In this document: piece after piece, positions 7,615-16,848 of the stretch | How the letters are laid out: every line of letters starts with the position of its first letter | Numbering within the stretch: position 1 is the stretch's first letter | From: CAYJFG01 sp051881695 | GTDB lineage: Bacteria; Bacillota; Clostridia; Oscillospirales; Acutalibacteraceae | Direction: 5' to 3' | Assembly (NCBI GenBank): GCA_051881695.1 | Contig: JBJEQJ010000030.1 | Span: 1 to 31,244 of the forward strand | Length of the DNA: 31,244 bases | The notes under the pieces: model-generated | The model's input: only the letters and a program-made list of their open reading frames with translations | The model's database searches: none | What the model was told of the DNA's origin: nothing | Position numbers and translations under genes: made by a program

Positions 7615-8568
7615 TTATGGTAATCTGTCAATCTCTCCGATAGTTGGCATAGCAGGTATCGCACCGCTTCTGCTTGTTGTAATTGCCGCCGCATTGTTTG
7701 AAAATGCCAGCATATCCTTTATTTCGTCCTCCGTCAGGTCTGACGGGTTGTATTTTCCAATATACGCCATACGGCTTAAAAATGCACCGAAGAATGTATC
7801 GCCTGCACCGTTTGTATCTGCAACCGTAACGCTTACGCCGTCAACAATTCCTGCGCAATCTTTAAAGCGATAATATGCACCCTTTGCGCCGAGAGTTACA
7901 AGAACGAGCTTAATATTATACTTGTCACATAAGTATTTTGCTCCCTCTTCAACATCGGTTTTTCCGCTGATAAGAGGTAATTCCTCATCTGATACTTTTA
8001 ATATATCTACTAAATCAAGCGGTTTTTTCATCTGTTCAACTGCTTCATCTAAACTGCTCCAAAGGCTCTCTCTGTAATTCGGGTCATATGAAATTACCGC
8101 TCCGAACGATTTTGCACGCTTGACTGCTGAGGTTGTTGCCGTTCTTGAAGGTTCAGCGGTAAGGCTGACAGAGCCGAAGTGAAGTATATGCGTATTGCTC
8201 AGATGCAAATCGATTATTTCGTATTCAGATAACAATGTGTCGGCACTGTTTTTTCTATAGAAAGCAAAGCTGCGCTCTCCGTTTTCGTTTACCGAAACTA
8301 TCGCAAGCGTTGTGTTGACACTTTTATCGGTAATAACGCCGTCTGTACTGACATTATATTTTTTTAGTGTATCGCACAAAATTCTTCCGAAAGAATCGTT
8401 ACCGACCTTTCCGATAAACGCAGTTTTTGCGCCAAGCTTTGAAGCCGCTACTGCAACATTGGCAGGTGCGCCGCCGGGATTTGCAGTGTATATCGGTATT
8501 CCGTTATCCGAAATTCCCGTTTGTGTAAGGTCAATCAGTATTTCTCCCACAGTAGTAATATCAAACAT
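7615..8568 (-). CDS. Fructokinase (PfkB family)
   Basis: A 317-residue ribokinase/PfkB-family sugar kinase. The N-terminal signature G-G-A-P-A-N-V-A-V-A-A-S-K-L-G is at about 32-46, and the C-terminal D-T-N-G-A-G-D-T-F-F-G holds the catalytic Asp and anion hole. PfkB members differ in sugar. Fructose is favoured here because the next gene is a sucrose-splitting enzyme and the fructokinase subfamily has this length and N-terminus. It would give fructose 6-phosphate for glycolysis. The start lies one base beyond the galT stop with an AGAGGTG ribosome site inside galT, so the two are translationally close. Confidence 0.88.
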   Translation of the reverse strand: MFDITTVGEILIDLTQTGISDNGIPIYTANPGGAPANVAVAASKLGAKTAFIGKVGNDSFGRILCDTLKKYNVSTDGVITDKSVNTTLAIVSVNENGERSFAFYRKNSADTLLSEYEIIDLHLSNTHILHFGSVSLTAEPSRTATTSAVKRAKSFGAVISYDPNYRESLWSSLDEAVEQMKKPLDLVDILKVSDEELPLISGKTDVEEGAKYLCDKYNIKLVLVTLGAKGAYYRFKDCAGIVDGVSVTVADTNGAGDTFFGAFLSRMAYIGKYNPSDLTEDEIKDMLAFSNNAAAITTSRSGAIPAMPTIGEIDRLP

Positions 8569-8569
8569 T

Positions 8570-10060
8570 TTAAAGCACCTCTGTAAACCTTATAAAATCG
8601 GAAATTCCCTTTTCGGTTCTCTTGAATACTCCGGCATCACAAAGCACCTGTTCAAATACTTTTCCGACCTCAAGCCGAAGTATATCTTCTGCATTAGCTT
8701 CGGAAAATTCAGGATAACGCAATAAAACATCCCTTGCCCACTGTGCGTGTGAGGCGGTTTCAGGTTTTTCATCAAGGTTCTCATTGTTAAGCATTGCATT
8801 TTTCAGTACATCTAATTCAACTGCAAGCCTTGCAGGAAGAACGGCAAGTCCCATCACCTCAATAAGACCTATATTCTCTTTTTTTATGTGATGCAGTGAT
8901 TGATTCGGGTGGAACACACCGAAAGGACGCTCATCGGAAGTAATATTATTGCGAAGCACAAGGTCGCATTCATAGTAGTCACCGTTCATTCTTGCAATAG
9001 GAGTTACCGTATTGTGCGGCACTCCTTCGGTTTCGGCAAATATTCCTGCATTCGGGTCACTGTAGCCTCTCCATTTTTCAAGGACATAGCTGCAAGCCTT
9101 TGAAAGTGTATGTCTGTTTTTGCTCTTAATTCTGATAACGGACATAGGCCATTTTACAATGCCTGCTGTTACTTCAGGGAAATCCGACAAAGAGAACTCT
9201 TTTTCTATATCCGCTTTAGCCATTGCGAATGTGTAATTTCCACCCTGAAAATGCTCGTGGCTTAAAATTGAACCTCCGACAATCGGCAAATCTGCATTTG
9301 AGCCTACAAAATAATGAGGAAATTTTTCTATAAAATCAAACAGCTTTTCAAATACGGCTGAGTCTATCTTCATCGGAATATGCTTTTCATTGAACACAAT
9401 ACAATGCTCGTTGTAATAGCCGTAAGGAGAATATTGAAGCTGCCAGCTTTCACCGCAGATATCAATAGGAATCGGACGGAGATTTTGTCTTGCAGGGTGA
9501 TTTTTGTTTCCTGCAAAGCCTGCGTTTTCGGGGCAAAGCTGACATTTCGGATATGCTGTTGCCTTTGCTGTTCTTGCCGCCGCAATATCACGTGGATCTT
9601 TTTCCGGCTTTGAACGGTTTATAGTAATATCGAGCGTGCCGTATTCCGACTCATACTGCCAGCGAATATCCTTTGCTATTCTTCCTGCTCTCACATAATT
9701 AAGCTTTTGGCTTATATCATAATACCAGTCGGTAGCCTTTTCAGGAGACTGTGAACAGAGCTGATTGAACTTGCCGATAATCTCTCTTGGAAAAGGCGTA
9801 ACAATTCCCATAAGCTTTGTATCAAACAAATCACGTGATGCAGTTGTGTCATCAATTATTTTGTTTTCGCAAGCATACTCTGTAAGCCTGTCCAGAATAT
9901 CATCAATTACGAAGTTATTTTCCATAACTTCCGGTTCTTCCCAGTCATAAACGCAGAGTGCGTCCATAAGCTGATTTCTTATTACATATTCATCTTCTTT
10001 TTCAATCAGTCCGCTTTTTATTGAATAATTTATCAGTTTCTGAATTTCATTACAAATCAT
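8570..10060 (-). CDS. galT: UTP/UDP-glucose-hexose-1-phosphate uridylyltransferase, class II
   Basis: A 496-residue protein of the longer Firmicutes-type GalT class, clearly distinct from the ~350-residue class I enzyme of E. coli. It exchanges galactose 1-phosphate and UDP-glucose for UDP-galactose and glucose 1-phosphate. The nucleotidyl-transfer motif is visible as G-G-S-I-L-S-H-E-H-F-Q-G-G. I chose ATG 10060, which has AAGGGTGG five bases ahead, over a GTG at 10069. It lies 11 bases after galK, so the two are tightly coupled. Confidence 0.93.
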   Translation of the reverse strand: MICNEIQKLINYSIKSGLIEKEDEYVIRNQLMDALCVYDWEEPEVMENNFVIDDILDRLTEYACENKIIDDTTASRDLFDTKLMGIVTPFPREIIGKFNQLCSQSPEKATDWYYDISQKLNYVRAGRIAKDIRWQYESEYGTLDITINRSKPEKDPRDIAAARTAKATAYPKCQLCPENAGFAGNKNHPARQNLRPIPIDICGESWQLQYSPYGYYNEHCIVFNEKHIPMKIDSAVFEKLFDFIEKFPHYFVGSNADLPIVGGSILSHEHFQGGNYTFAMAKADIEKEFSLSDFPEVTAGIVKWPMSVIRIKSKNRHTLSKACSYVLEKWRGYSDPNAGIFAETEGVPHNTVTPIARMNGDYYECDLVLRNNITSDERPFGVFHPNQSLHHIKKENIGLIEVMGLAVLPARLAVELDVLKNAMLNNENLDEKPETASHAQWARDVLLRYPEFSEANAEDILRLEVGKVFEQVLCDAGVFKRTEKGISDFIRFTEVL

Positions 10061-10071
10061 AAAAACCACCC

Positions 10072-11358
10072 TTATGCAGTAATTTCAATTCCGCCAACAG
10101 GTCTTATGCGAAGAACATAACAACTGCCCTCGCCGAAAATCCTGTTCATTTCATCGAAATATTCCTTGACTTTTTCAACAGGAACAAATGCCTGAATCGT
10201 TCCTGCAAAGCCTCCTCCGTGAACTCTTACTGCACCGCTATCCTGTAAAATTCGTTTACTCATCATTATCGCAAGCGGTATTCCCTGTTCAGTCGGCTTT
10301 TTGCAGGAATACAGATTTTGCAAAAGGTTTGCAGACGACTCACCCGACTGACGAACAAGCTCAAAAAATCTGTCAGTATCACCGTTTTCAAGTGCCTGTG
10401 CCTCTTGTTCAGCTATTGTGTTTTCACCGAAAAAGTGTGCGGCTCTCATAATTTCACGGTCTGTGCAGGTGTTTCGGAGTTTCGGAACAGCCTCATAGAA
10501 GCTTTCCTTATCAACCTCACGCAAAACATTCTTTCCGAAATAAGCTGCAACCTTTTTCATTTCGGACGGCACGGCAACATAGTCCTCGGTTAAATCAGAA
10601 TGACTGCCCTTTGTATCGGTTATGCAAATACTGTAACCCGCCTTTTCAAAATCAAAGCTGTGTTTTTCGATAATCGGCTCTGATGTATCAAGAAAGTCGA
10701 TATAAACAAATCCTCCGACCGAGCTTACCATCTGGTCCATAAGACCGCTGCCCTTGCCGAAATATTTGTTTTCTGCATATTGTCCGATTTTTGCAATCTC
10801 AACACTGCCTGCATTGCCGCCGTTATAGTGCAAATCAATAATTGTACCTATGAGCGTTTCAAACGCTGCTGACGATGAAAGTCCGCTTCCGCTCAACACA
10901 TCTGAAGTCGTGTAGGCATCGAAACCGCCCATAGCAACGCCCTTATTATTAAAATATGACGCTATACCTCTGATGATTGCGGCTGACCTTCCCATTTCTT
11001 CGGTGTGAACACTGAGGTCGGATAAATCTATTAAATCCTTCTCATAACCCTTTGATTTCAGTCTTATTACTCCGTCATTATGAAAAGATACAACCGCAAT
11101 TACATCAAGATTCACTGCTGCCGCCAATACACATCCGTGCTGATGGTCTGTGTGATTTCCTCCGATCTCCGTTCTGCCCGGGGCAGAATAGATTTTTATA
11201 TCTTCACGCTCCGGATAAAGCTCTTTAAAGCTTTTTACCGCTTCTGTATAACGCTTTTTCTGTTTCTCAATTTCAAGCTGTGACTCACCGTATAATTTTT
11301 TCAGTAAGCTGTCAAATTCACCGCTGTTTAGTCTATCAATAAAAGCTTGTGGTTTCAT
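10072..11358 (-). CDS. galK: Galactokinase
   Basis: A 428-residue GHMP kinase that phosphorylates galactose to galactose 1-phosphate. The galactokinase signature G-R-T-E-I-G-G-N-H-T-D-H-Q-H-G is at residues 61-75, and the GHMP ATP loop L-S-G-S-G-L-S-S-S-A-A-F lies further on. The C-terminal G-G-G-F-A-G-T-I motif is present. It carries about 30 extra N-terminal residues compared with short galactokinases. It sits between the alpha-galactosidase and galT, the expected place for handling released galactose. Confidence 0.95.
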   Translation of the reverse strand: MKPQAFIDRLNSGEFDSLLKKLYGESQLEIEKQKKRYTEAVKSFKELYPEREDIKIYSAPGRTEIGGNHTDHQHGCVLAAAVNLDVIAVVSFHNDGVIRLKSKGYEKDLIDLSDLSVHTEEMGRSAAIIRGIASYFNNKGVAMGGFDAYTTSDVLSGSGLSSSAAFETLIGTIIDLHYNGGNAGSVEIAKIGQYAENKYFGKGSGLMDQMVSSVGGFVYIDFLDTSEPIIEKHSFDFEKAGYSICITDTKGSHSDLTEDYVAVPSEMKKVAAYFGKNVLREVDKESFYEAVPKLRNTCTDREIMRAAHFFGENTIAEQEAQALENGDTDRFFELVRQSGESSANLLQNLYSCKKPTEQGIPLAIMMSKRILQDSGAVRVHGGGFAGTIQAFVPVEKVKEYFDEMNRIFGEGSCYVLRIRPVGGIEITA

Positions 11359-11381
11359 ATTGTATTCTCCGTTCCGTATAA

Positions 11382-13568
11382 TTATACTTCTTTGAGATGC
11401 AGTTCAATCGGGAAGAAATCTCCCCAAGGCCTCGGAAGAAGGATACCGCCTTCCATTAAAGCCTTTCCTGTATAAATTGTGTTATCACCATCAACAACAT
11501 ATTTCTTATCGGGAATCAATCCACGTAGCTTTACGGAATAACCTGTTATATTAGGCTCTGTTCGGAATATCATACCGTGAACAAGCACCTCAACGGAATT
11601 TTCAGACACAAACGACCAGATTGCAAATTTATCCGTCATAGGATTGCTGAGTCTGTAGTATCTGCCGTTATGAATTAACGGGCCGTATTTTTTAAAGCGT
11701 TTATTCTGCTCGATAACCGCATTTTTTTCTTTTTCCGAAAGTGTGTTTAAGTCAAGCTCATAGCCAAAGCTGCCGCTCATAGCCGTAACTACCCTTGTTT
11801 CAAAAGGAGTAATTCTGCCTGTCTGATGGTTTGGTACAATTGAAACGTGAGAACCGATTGTTGATATGGGATAGAAAAATGAGGTTCCGTACTGAATCTT
11901 CGTCCTCTCGTATGCATCGGTATCGTCACTGCACCAAATCTGCGGACAATAGTAAAGTATGCCTGCATCAAAACGACCGCCGCCGCCGCTGCATCCCTCA
12001 AATAGAATGTGCGGAAATTCAGACGTGAGTCTGTCCAAAAGTTCATACAATCCCAGAACATATCTGTGCTGCATTTCTCCCATATTTTCAGCAGGAAGCT
12101 CTGCGCTGTACCAATCGCAGATACTGCGGTTCATATCCCACTTCACATACGAAATATCGGCACTGCTCAATACATCACTGATAACCTTGAATAAATAGTC
12201 ACGAACATCCTGACGGGTCATATCAAGAACAAGCTGATAACGGCTTCTCGTCGGCTTTCTTTTTGGAATCTGAATCGCCCATTCTGGGTGAGTTCTGTAA
12301 AGCTCGCTGTCCTCGGACACCATTTCAGGCTCAAACCATATACCAAATTTCATACCAAAGGACTTGACCTTTTCAACCAGAGTGTTCAAGCCGCCTTTTA
12401 GTTTTCCTTCATTGACAAACCAGTCGCCAAGCCCCGAGGTATCGCTGTCCCTCTTACCAAACCAGCCGTCATCCATTACAAACATATCAACGCCGAGCTT
12501 TGACGCTTCCTTTGCAATGTTTTCCAAGCGTTCCTCATTGAAATCAAAGTAGGTTGCTTCCCAGTTGTTAATAAGCACGGGACGTTCGGACAGCTTATAT
12601 TCACCTCTGCAAATGTTGTTTCTTATTACATTATGAAAATTATGTGAAAGCGCTTCCATACCGCTGTCGCTATAAGACAATATAACCTCGGGTGTACTAA
12701 ACTGCTCATTCGGCTTTAACTCCCAGCTGAAACACTCGCTGTTTATGCCCATAAGCATACGCACCTGATTATGCTGAGTAAGCTCAATTTTTGTCTGAAA
12801 AGAACCGCTGTAAACAAGCAACGCACCTATACACTCTCCGCTTGTTTCCGTACAATCGTTACTGCAAAGCAGAACAGAAGGGTTTTGCTGGTGGCTTGAA
12901 GTTCCTCTGTTGCTTGAGCTTTCCTGAACCCCGTGAAACAGCTTTCTGCGTTCAACTAATCTCTCCATTGTGTGACGGCCGTGAAAATGCACCCAATCCC
13001 AATCGCCGTGAGGAATATCCAGACACAAGCTGAACGCCTTTGTAATTTTACACGGAGCGTCACCCATATTGCAGAAAACCGCACTTCTGGTAATTATGTC
13101 CTTCTTCTCAAGTACGCCGTACTTTAGAATCACACGAATATCCGACGAAGTATCCTTGAGATATATTTCGAGTGTTTCAGCTTCATCTTCATCAGCGTAA
13201 ACAGCGGGCAATCCTGAAATTGCATACTTTCCCTTATTGATTTCATAACCGTCAAAACGCAAATCAAGGGCATCACTACCGTTCGGGTGAGTGATTGCCG
13301 CCGCCGGAATTCTGTGATCGCCTATTCCTTTGCAGGAGTATTCAAGCGGCATTGTATCAAGAGAATAATCTCTTTTGTTTTCTGCCTCATAAATATTACC
13401 CGAGAAACCTACATCGGGATAATCAAGCAAATATTCCATATCGCACTCCGTGCGTGAACCGTACCAGATATGCTTAAGCACTCCGTATTCGTCTGCCTTT
13501 ATCTGATACATAGAGTGAAGTGTTTCCAAATAAAAATTTCTGCCTTGTTCTGTAACTCTGATAGCCAT
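11382..13568 (-). CDS. Alpha-galactosidase, GH36
   Basis: A 728-residue GH36 enzyme of typical length that removes alpha-1,6-linked galactose from raffinose, stachyose or melibiose. The nucleophile Asp478 lies in K-W-D-M-N-R and the acid/base Asp548 in C-S-D-D-T-D. The 70-residue spacing matches characterised members. There is no signal peptide, so it is cytoplasmic and works on imported sugar. ATG 13568, with AAGGTG in front, is preferred to GTG 13577. A near-perfect cre-like site lies within the gene (12645-12658). It is the first enzyme gene after the transporter genes. Confidence 0.95.
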   Translation of the reverse strand: MAIRVTEQGRNFYLETLHSMYQIKADEYGVLKHIWYGSRTECDMEYLLDYPDVGFSGNIYEAENKRDYSLDTMPLEYSCKGIGDHRIPAAAITHPNGSDALDLRFDGYEINKGKYAISGLPAVYADEDEAETLEIYLKDTSSDIRVILKYGVLEKKDIITRSAVFCNMGDAPCKITKAFSLCLDIPHGDWDWVHFHGRHTMERLVERRKLFHGVQESSSNRGTSSHQQNPSVLLCSNDCTETSGECIGALLVYSGSFQTKIELTQHNQVRMLMGINSECFSWELKPNEQFSTPEVILSYSDSGMEALSHNFHNVIRNNICRGEYKLSERPVLINNWEATYFDFNEERLENIAKEASKLGVDMFVMDDGWFGKRDSDTSGLGDWFVNEGKLKGGLNTLVEKVKSFGMKFGIWFEPEMVSEDSELYRTHPEWAIQIPKRKPTRSRYQLVLDMTRQDVRDYLFKVISDVLSSADISYVKWDMNRSICDWYSAELPAENMGEMQHRYVLGLYELLDRLTSEFPHILFEGCSGGGGRFDAGILYYCPQIWCSDDTDAYERTKIQYGTSFFYPISTIGSHVSIVPNHQTGRITPFETRVVTAMSGSFGYELDLNTLSEKEKNAVIEQNKRFKKYGPLIHNGRYYRLSNPMTDKFAIWSFVSENSVEVLVHGMIFRTEPNITGYSVKLRGLIPDKKYVVDGDNTIYTGKALMEGGILLPRPWGDFFPIELHLKEV

Positions 13569-13634
13569 AAATATCACCTTATTGTTTCATATTAATTCAA
13601 TGGGAGAAGCTTATATAAAACTTCTCCCCTTTTA

Positions 13635-14483
13635 CTAACCCTTTACTGCACCGTTTGCAACTCCGCCGATAATCTGCTTCTGGCAGACTACATAGAATAT
13701 AAGAATAGGAATTAACGAGAGCAGATATGATGCAAATGCAAGATTGTAGTTTGTTCCGAACTGCGTTTGGAAATTAAGCTGTGCAAGCGGAAGCGTTGTA
13801 TTTTCTGAGCCTGACATAATAACAAGAGGCGTCATTACATCGTTCCATGTACCCAAAGCTGTAAGCACTGCAACTGTAGCGTGCATTGGCTTCATCATCG
13901 GGAAAATAACCGTCCAATATGTTTTCCAGGTAGAAGCGCCGTCGATTTCAGCCGCTTCCTCCATAGCAAGAGGAATATTCTTTAGATAGCCGCTGTATAG
14001 CATAACATTCATAGGCATATAGAAAACAAGATAAAGGAGAATTACACCGATAGGATTTGCAAGTCCGATTTGCGCAGTTTCCTTTACAAGAGGCATCATA
14101 AGGATTGCAAACGGAACAAACATACCGCTTACTATGTAGAAATAAACTAACTTGTAGCCCTTTTTTCTTCTCATATTTCTGCCGATAACATAGCCTGCTA
14201 TGGAATGAACAAGAACCGATAATACTATTGTAATACCGGAGATAAAAAGGCTGTTTGCAAGTGCGCTCCAGAAGTTTGTTACTCTCATTGCCTCGGCAAA
14301 GTTATCAAAGCTCCAGTTACTTGGCGGAGCTAACGCACCGGCAACATCGTTTGTCATTTCCGAAGGATTTTTAAAGGCGATAATAACCGTCATATAAAGA
14401 GGAAACAGAACTGTAAGACAGCCTAATATAAGCACAAAGGTCAAAAACCAGTTCGTTCCCTGTTTCTTTTTCAGTCTCCTCAT
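13635..14483 (-). CDS. Sugar ABC transporter permease (MalG/MsmG type)
   Basis: A 282-residue inner-membrane permease with about six membrane segments. The cytoplasmic loop E-A-A-E-I-D-G-A-S-T-W-K-T-Y-W in the middle contacts the ATPase. Its start overlaps the stop of the other permease gene by four bases (ATGA) and an AGGAGG site precedes it. The C-terminus (G-G-V-A-N-G-A-V-K-G) is the usual end of carbohydrate permeases of this kind. No ATPase gene is present in the window, so the transporter probably shares an MsmK-like ATPase encoded elsewhere, as is common in Firmicutes. Confidence 0.93.
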   Translation of the reverse strand: MRRLKKKQGTNWFLTFVLILGCLTVLFPLYMTVIIAFKNPSEMTNDVAGALAPPSNWSFDNFAEAMRVTNFWSALANSLFISGITIVLSVLVHSIAGYVIGRNMRRKKGYKLVYFYIVSGMFVPFAILMMPLVKETAQIGLANPIGVILLYLVFYMPMNVMLYSGYLKNIPLAMEEAAEIDGASTWKTYWTVIFPMMKPMHATVAVLTALGTWNDVMTPLVIMSGSENTTLPLAQLNFQTQFGTNYNLAFASYLLSLIPILIFYVVCQKQIIGGVANGAVKG

Positions 14484-15361
14484 AGCTGTTCCTCCTTTTT
14501 ACCTGTCATTCTCATCTGAATAACGGAAATAGTAACAATAAGAATAAAGAATATTACCGCATTTGCACTCTGGAAGCCAAACTGACCGCCGTCCATACCG
14601 TTTCTGTAAATCAGGTAAGATATTGATTCCGTACTCTGTGCAGGTCCGCCCTTGGTCAAGGACATAATCTGGTCGAAAACCATAAGCATATTCTTCGTAC
14701 TTAAAACAAGATTTATTGAGATAAACGGCATCAAAATCGGAAGCGTTATCTTTCTGAATGTAAGAAATTTTCCTGCACCGTCAATCCTTGAAGCCTCATA
14801 CACATCCTCGGGAATGGTCTGCAAGCCGGAAATATAAATAATCGTATTCATAGCAACCGCCTGCCATACACCTACAATAAGAACGCCTATCCAGGCAAAT
14901 CGCTCATCTGCAAGAATACTGTTCTGAATCCACTCAATGTTGAAGGTTTCACCGACAGCAGGAATAATGTATGTAAAAATGAAGCTGAAAATGTAACCTA
15001 CAATCAATCCTCCGAGAATGTTCGGAACAAAGTAGATACCTCTTAATGTGCTTTTAAATCGAATCTTGCTGTTTAATGCAAGTCCCATAAGAAGGCTGAT
15101 AACATTTACAAGTATTGTTCCTACAATCGCATATTTAAATGTAAATAAATAAGAATTCCATACCCTTGAATCTGTAAACAAATCAAAGTAATTTCTTAAA
15201 CCTACAAAATCCCAGCTGCCGTAGCCTCTGTAGTTTGTGAAACTGTAGAAAGCACCGATTATAAGCGGCAAAGTATTAAACGCAAAGAACAGAATTACTA
15301 CCGGGATAAGCATACCAAGATACGTTCTGCTCTTGCTTGACAATCGTCTTCCGGATTTCAT
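14480..15361 (-). CDS. Sugar ABC transporter permease (MalF/MsmF type)
   Basis: A 293-residue permease with six predicted membrane segments and the loop E-A-S-R-I-D-G-A-G-K-F-L-T-F that docks the ATPase. It forms the heteromeric channel with the downstream permease. Its ATG overlaps the stop of the binding-protein gene (ATGA), so translation is coupled. From its operon the cargo should be raffinose-family oligosaccharides. Confidence 0.93.
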   Translation of the reverse strand: MKSGRRLSSKSRTYLGMLIPVVILFFAFNTLPLIIGAFYSFTNYRGYGSWDFVGLRNYFDLFTDSRVWNSYLFTFKYAIVGTILVNVISLLMGLALNSKIRFKSTLRGIYFVPNILGGLIVGYIFSFIFTYIIPAVGETFNIEWIQNSILADERFAWIGVLIVGVWQAVAMNTIIYISGLQTIPEDVYEASRIDGAGKFLTFRKITLPILMPFISINLVLSTKNMLMVFDQIMSLTKGGPAQSTESISYLIYRNGMDGGQFGFQSANAVIFFILIVTISVIQMRMTGKKEEQL

Positions 15362-16644
15362 TTTTTAGCCTCCTTTTCATAGTCCTGAACCTTTTGAATC
15401 AGGTCACGGTTATAGCGTACCCATTCATCATCAAATCGTTTAAGGAATTTATCGGTAGCGTCACTGCTGTTGTCCATAAGATAGGTCTGAATCATAGCGT
15501 CAACGCTCATCTCACTGGGATAGTGGTGATCCTGATAGTCAGCCATTCTGCCTTCCTCAATATAACTGCTCATTCCGTCAAGCATTGAGGGCAGCTTAAA
15601 ATCTCCGTTCTTGCAAGGGATTGAATTCTGATCGTCAAGATAAATCTGTATTGTTTCATCCTCATACAGATAACGAAGCACCTCATACACAGCCTCTTTA
15701 TTCTTACTGTTCTTCATAACACAGAATTGAAGGTCAACACCCGAATTAAGCACATTGTCTTTCTCGTCGTCATTTGCAGGGAATACAAATGAATCAATAT
15801 TCATATCGGGATTAACCGATTTAATCTGAGGAACGGCATAGCTGCCTATGGGATACATTGCTGCCTGTCCTCTTGCAAAAGCTGTACAGGCATCGTTATA
15901 GCCGTAAGCGTACGGATTCGGTTCGCAGTAGTCAAGCAGAGTTTTTATCTTTTCGGCTGTTTCTCTGTACTCCTTGCTGAAGGTGGTTTTGCCTGCATTC
16001 ACTTGTGCGCAGGTATCAGATGGTGAAAGACCGACAGCAAGAGCATTCCAAGGAGCAAGACAAGTCCATGTATCTTTATATCCAAAATATAACGGTTGAA
16101 CTCCCGAAGCCTTGATTGTTTCGCAAAGTTCTGTAAACTCCGTCCAAGTCTGCGGTATTTTCCAACCGTTTTCCTCGAACATATCCTTGTTGTAAAGGAT
16201 ACCTGACGCATTTGCTACATAGGGCAATGCGTACACACCGTCTGTAGGAATAAACTCAAGCTCGTCCTCAATATCCATATAAGCCTGCTTAATATCGGAT
16301 ACACCCTCAAAATCTGATATATCCATAAACATATCGGCGTCAAGGAAATTTGAGTAGTTAATATCTCCGCCTATTCCAACAATGTCGGGATAATCCTCAC
16401 GAATAAAGCGTGTCTTTAATATAGTCATTGCTTCATTCGGAGATTGAATTGTGAGGTGGATATTGTCGTGAGTTTTATTGAAGCCTTCCTCAATTTTCTC
16501 AAACGCAGCAACCGCCTCCGGCTTATACTGTACAAGCTCAACTTCGATTTTGTCTGTACCTTCTGAATTACAACCGCTCAACATCAACGAGGACAGCATA
16601 GCAACTATCAAAAATGAACTCAACAGTTTTTTTGTCTTTCTCAT
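15358..16644 (-). CDS. Sugar-binding lipoprotein of the ABC transporter
   Basis: A 428-residue extracellular solute-binding protein (family 1, MsmE/RafE-like). A lipoprotein signal peptide is clear: M-R-K-T-K-K, a hydrophobic stretch, and the lipobox L-M-L-S-G-C with the lipidated Cys25. I chose ATG 16644, which follows a perfect AAAGGAGG site. An upstream reading to 16701 would not give a signal peptide at its N-terminus. First gene of the operon, next to a divergent AraC-type regulator. Binding of alpha-galactosides is inferred from the operon. Confidence 0.92.
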   Translation of the reverse strand: MRKTKKLLSSFLIVAMLSSLMLSGCNSEGTDKIEVELVQYKPEAVAAFEKIEEGFNKTHDNIHLTIQSPNEAMTILKTRFIREDYPDIVGIGGDINYSNFLDADMFMDISDFEGVSDIKQAYMDIEDELEFIPTDGVYALPYVANASGILYNKDMFEENGWKIPQTWTEFTELCETIKASGVQPLYFGYKDTWTCLAPWNALAVGLSPSDTCAQVNAGKTTFSKEYRETAEKIKTLLDYCEPNPYAYGYNDACTAFARGQAAMYPIGSYAVPQIKSVNPDMNIDSFVFPANDDEKDNVLNSGVDLQFCVMKNSKNKEAVYEVLRYLYEDETIQIYLDDQNSIPCKNGDFKLPSMLDGMSSYIEEGRMADYQDHHYPSEMSVDAMIQTYLMDNSSDATDKFLKRFDDEWVRYNRDLIQKVQDYEKEAKK

Positions 16645-16691
16645 AGCATTTCCTCCTTTAATTATCATATTAAGCTGTATCTTTTGTATAA

Positions 16692-16763
16692 ATTGTACCA
16701 ATTTTTTCGCATATGGTAAATATCAAATTGCAACATAATTATGTAAAAAATCTGCAATTATGT
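16692..16763 (-). promoter_or_regulatory. Promoter and candidate operators of the galactoside operon
   Basis: On the minus strand TTTACC (16720-16715) and TACAAT (16697-16692) are 17 bases apart. Just upstream two direct repeats share TGCAA...TTATGT (16728-16744 and 16751-16763). Direct repeats at this position next to a weak -35 box suit activation by the divergent AraC-family regulator. This is inference from layout. Confidence 0.5.
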
Positions 16764-16790
16764 CCGTTTTTATATTTTATAAGTTGCATT

Positions 16791-16818
16791 TTGGCATATT
16801 TTATGGTATATTTAGCAT
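16791..16818 (+). promoter_or_regulatory. Probable promoter of the AraC-family gene
   Basis: TTGGCA (16791-16796) is followed after 16 bases by TAGCAT (16813-16818). A GAGG ribosome site stands 12 bases before the ATG. It is divergent from the sugar operon promoter and shares the intergenic operators. Confidence 0.4.
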
Positions 16819-16848
16819 AAATAAAATATATCGAGGTTAATAAATCAT

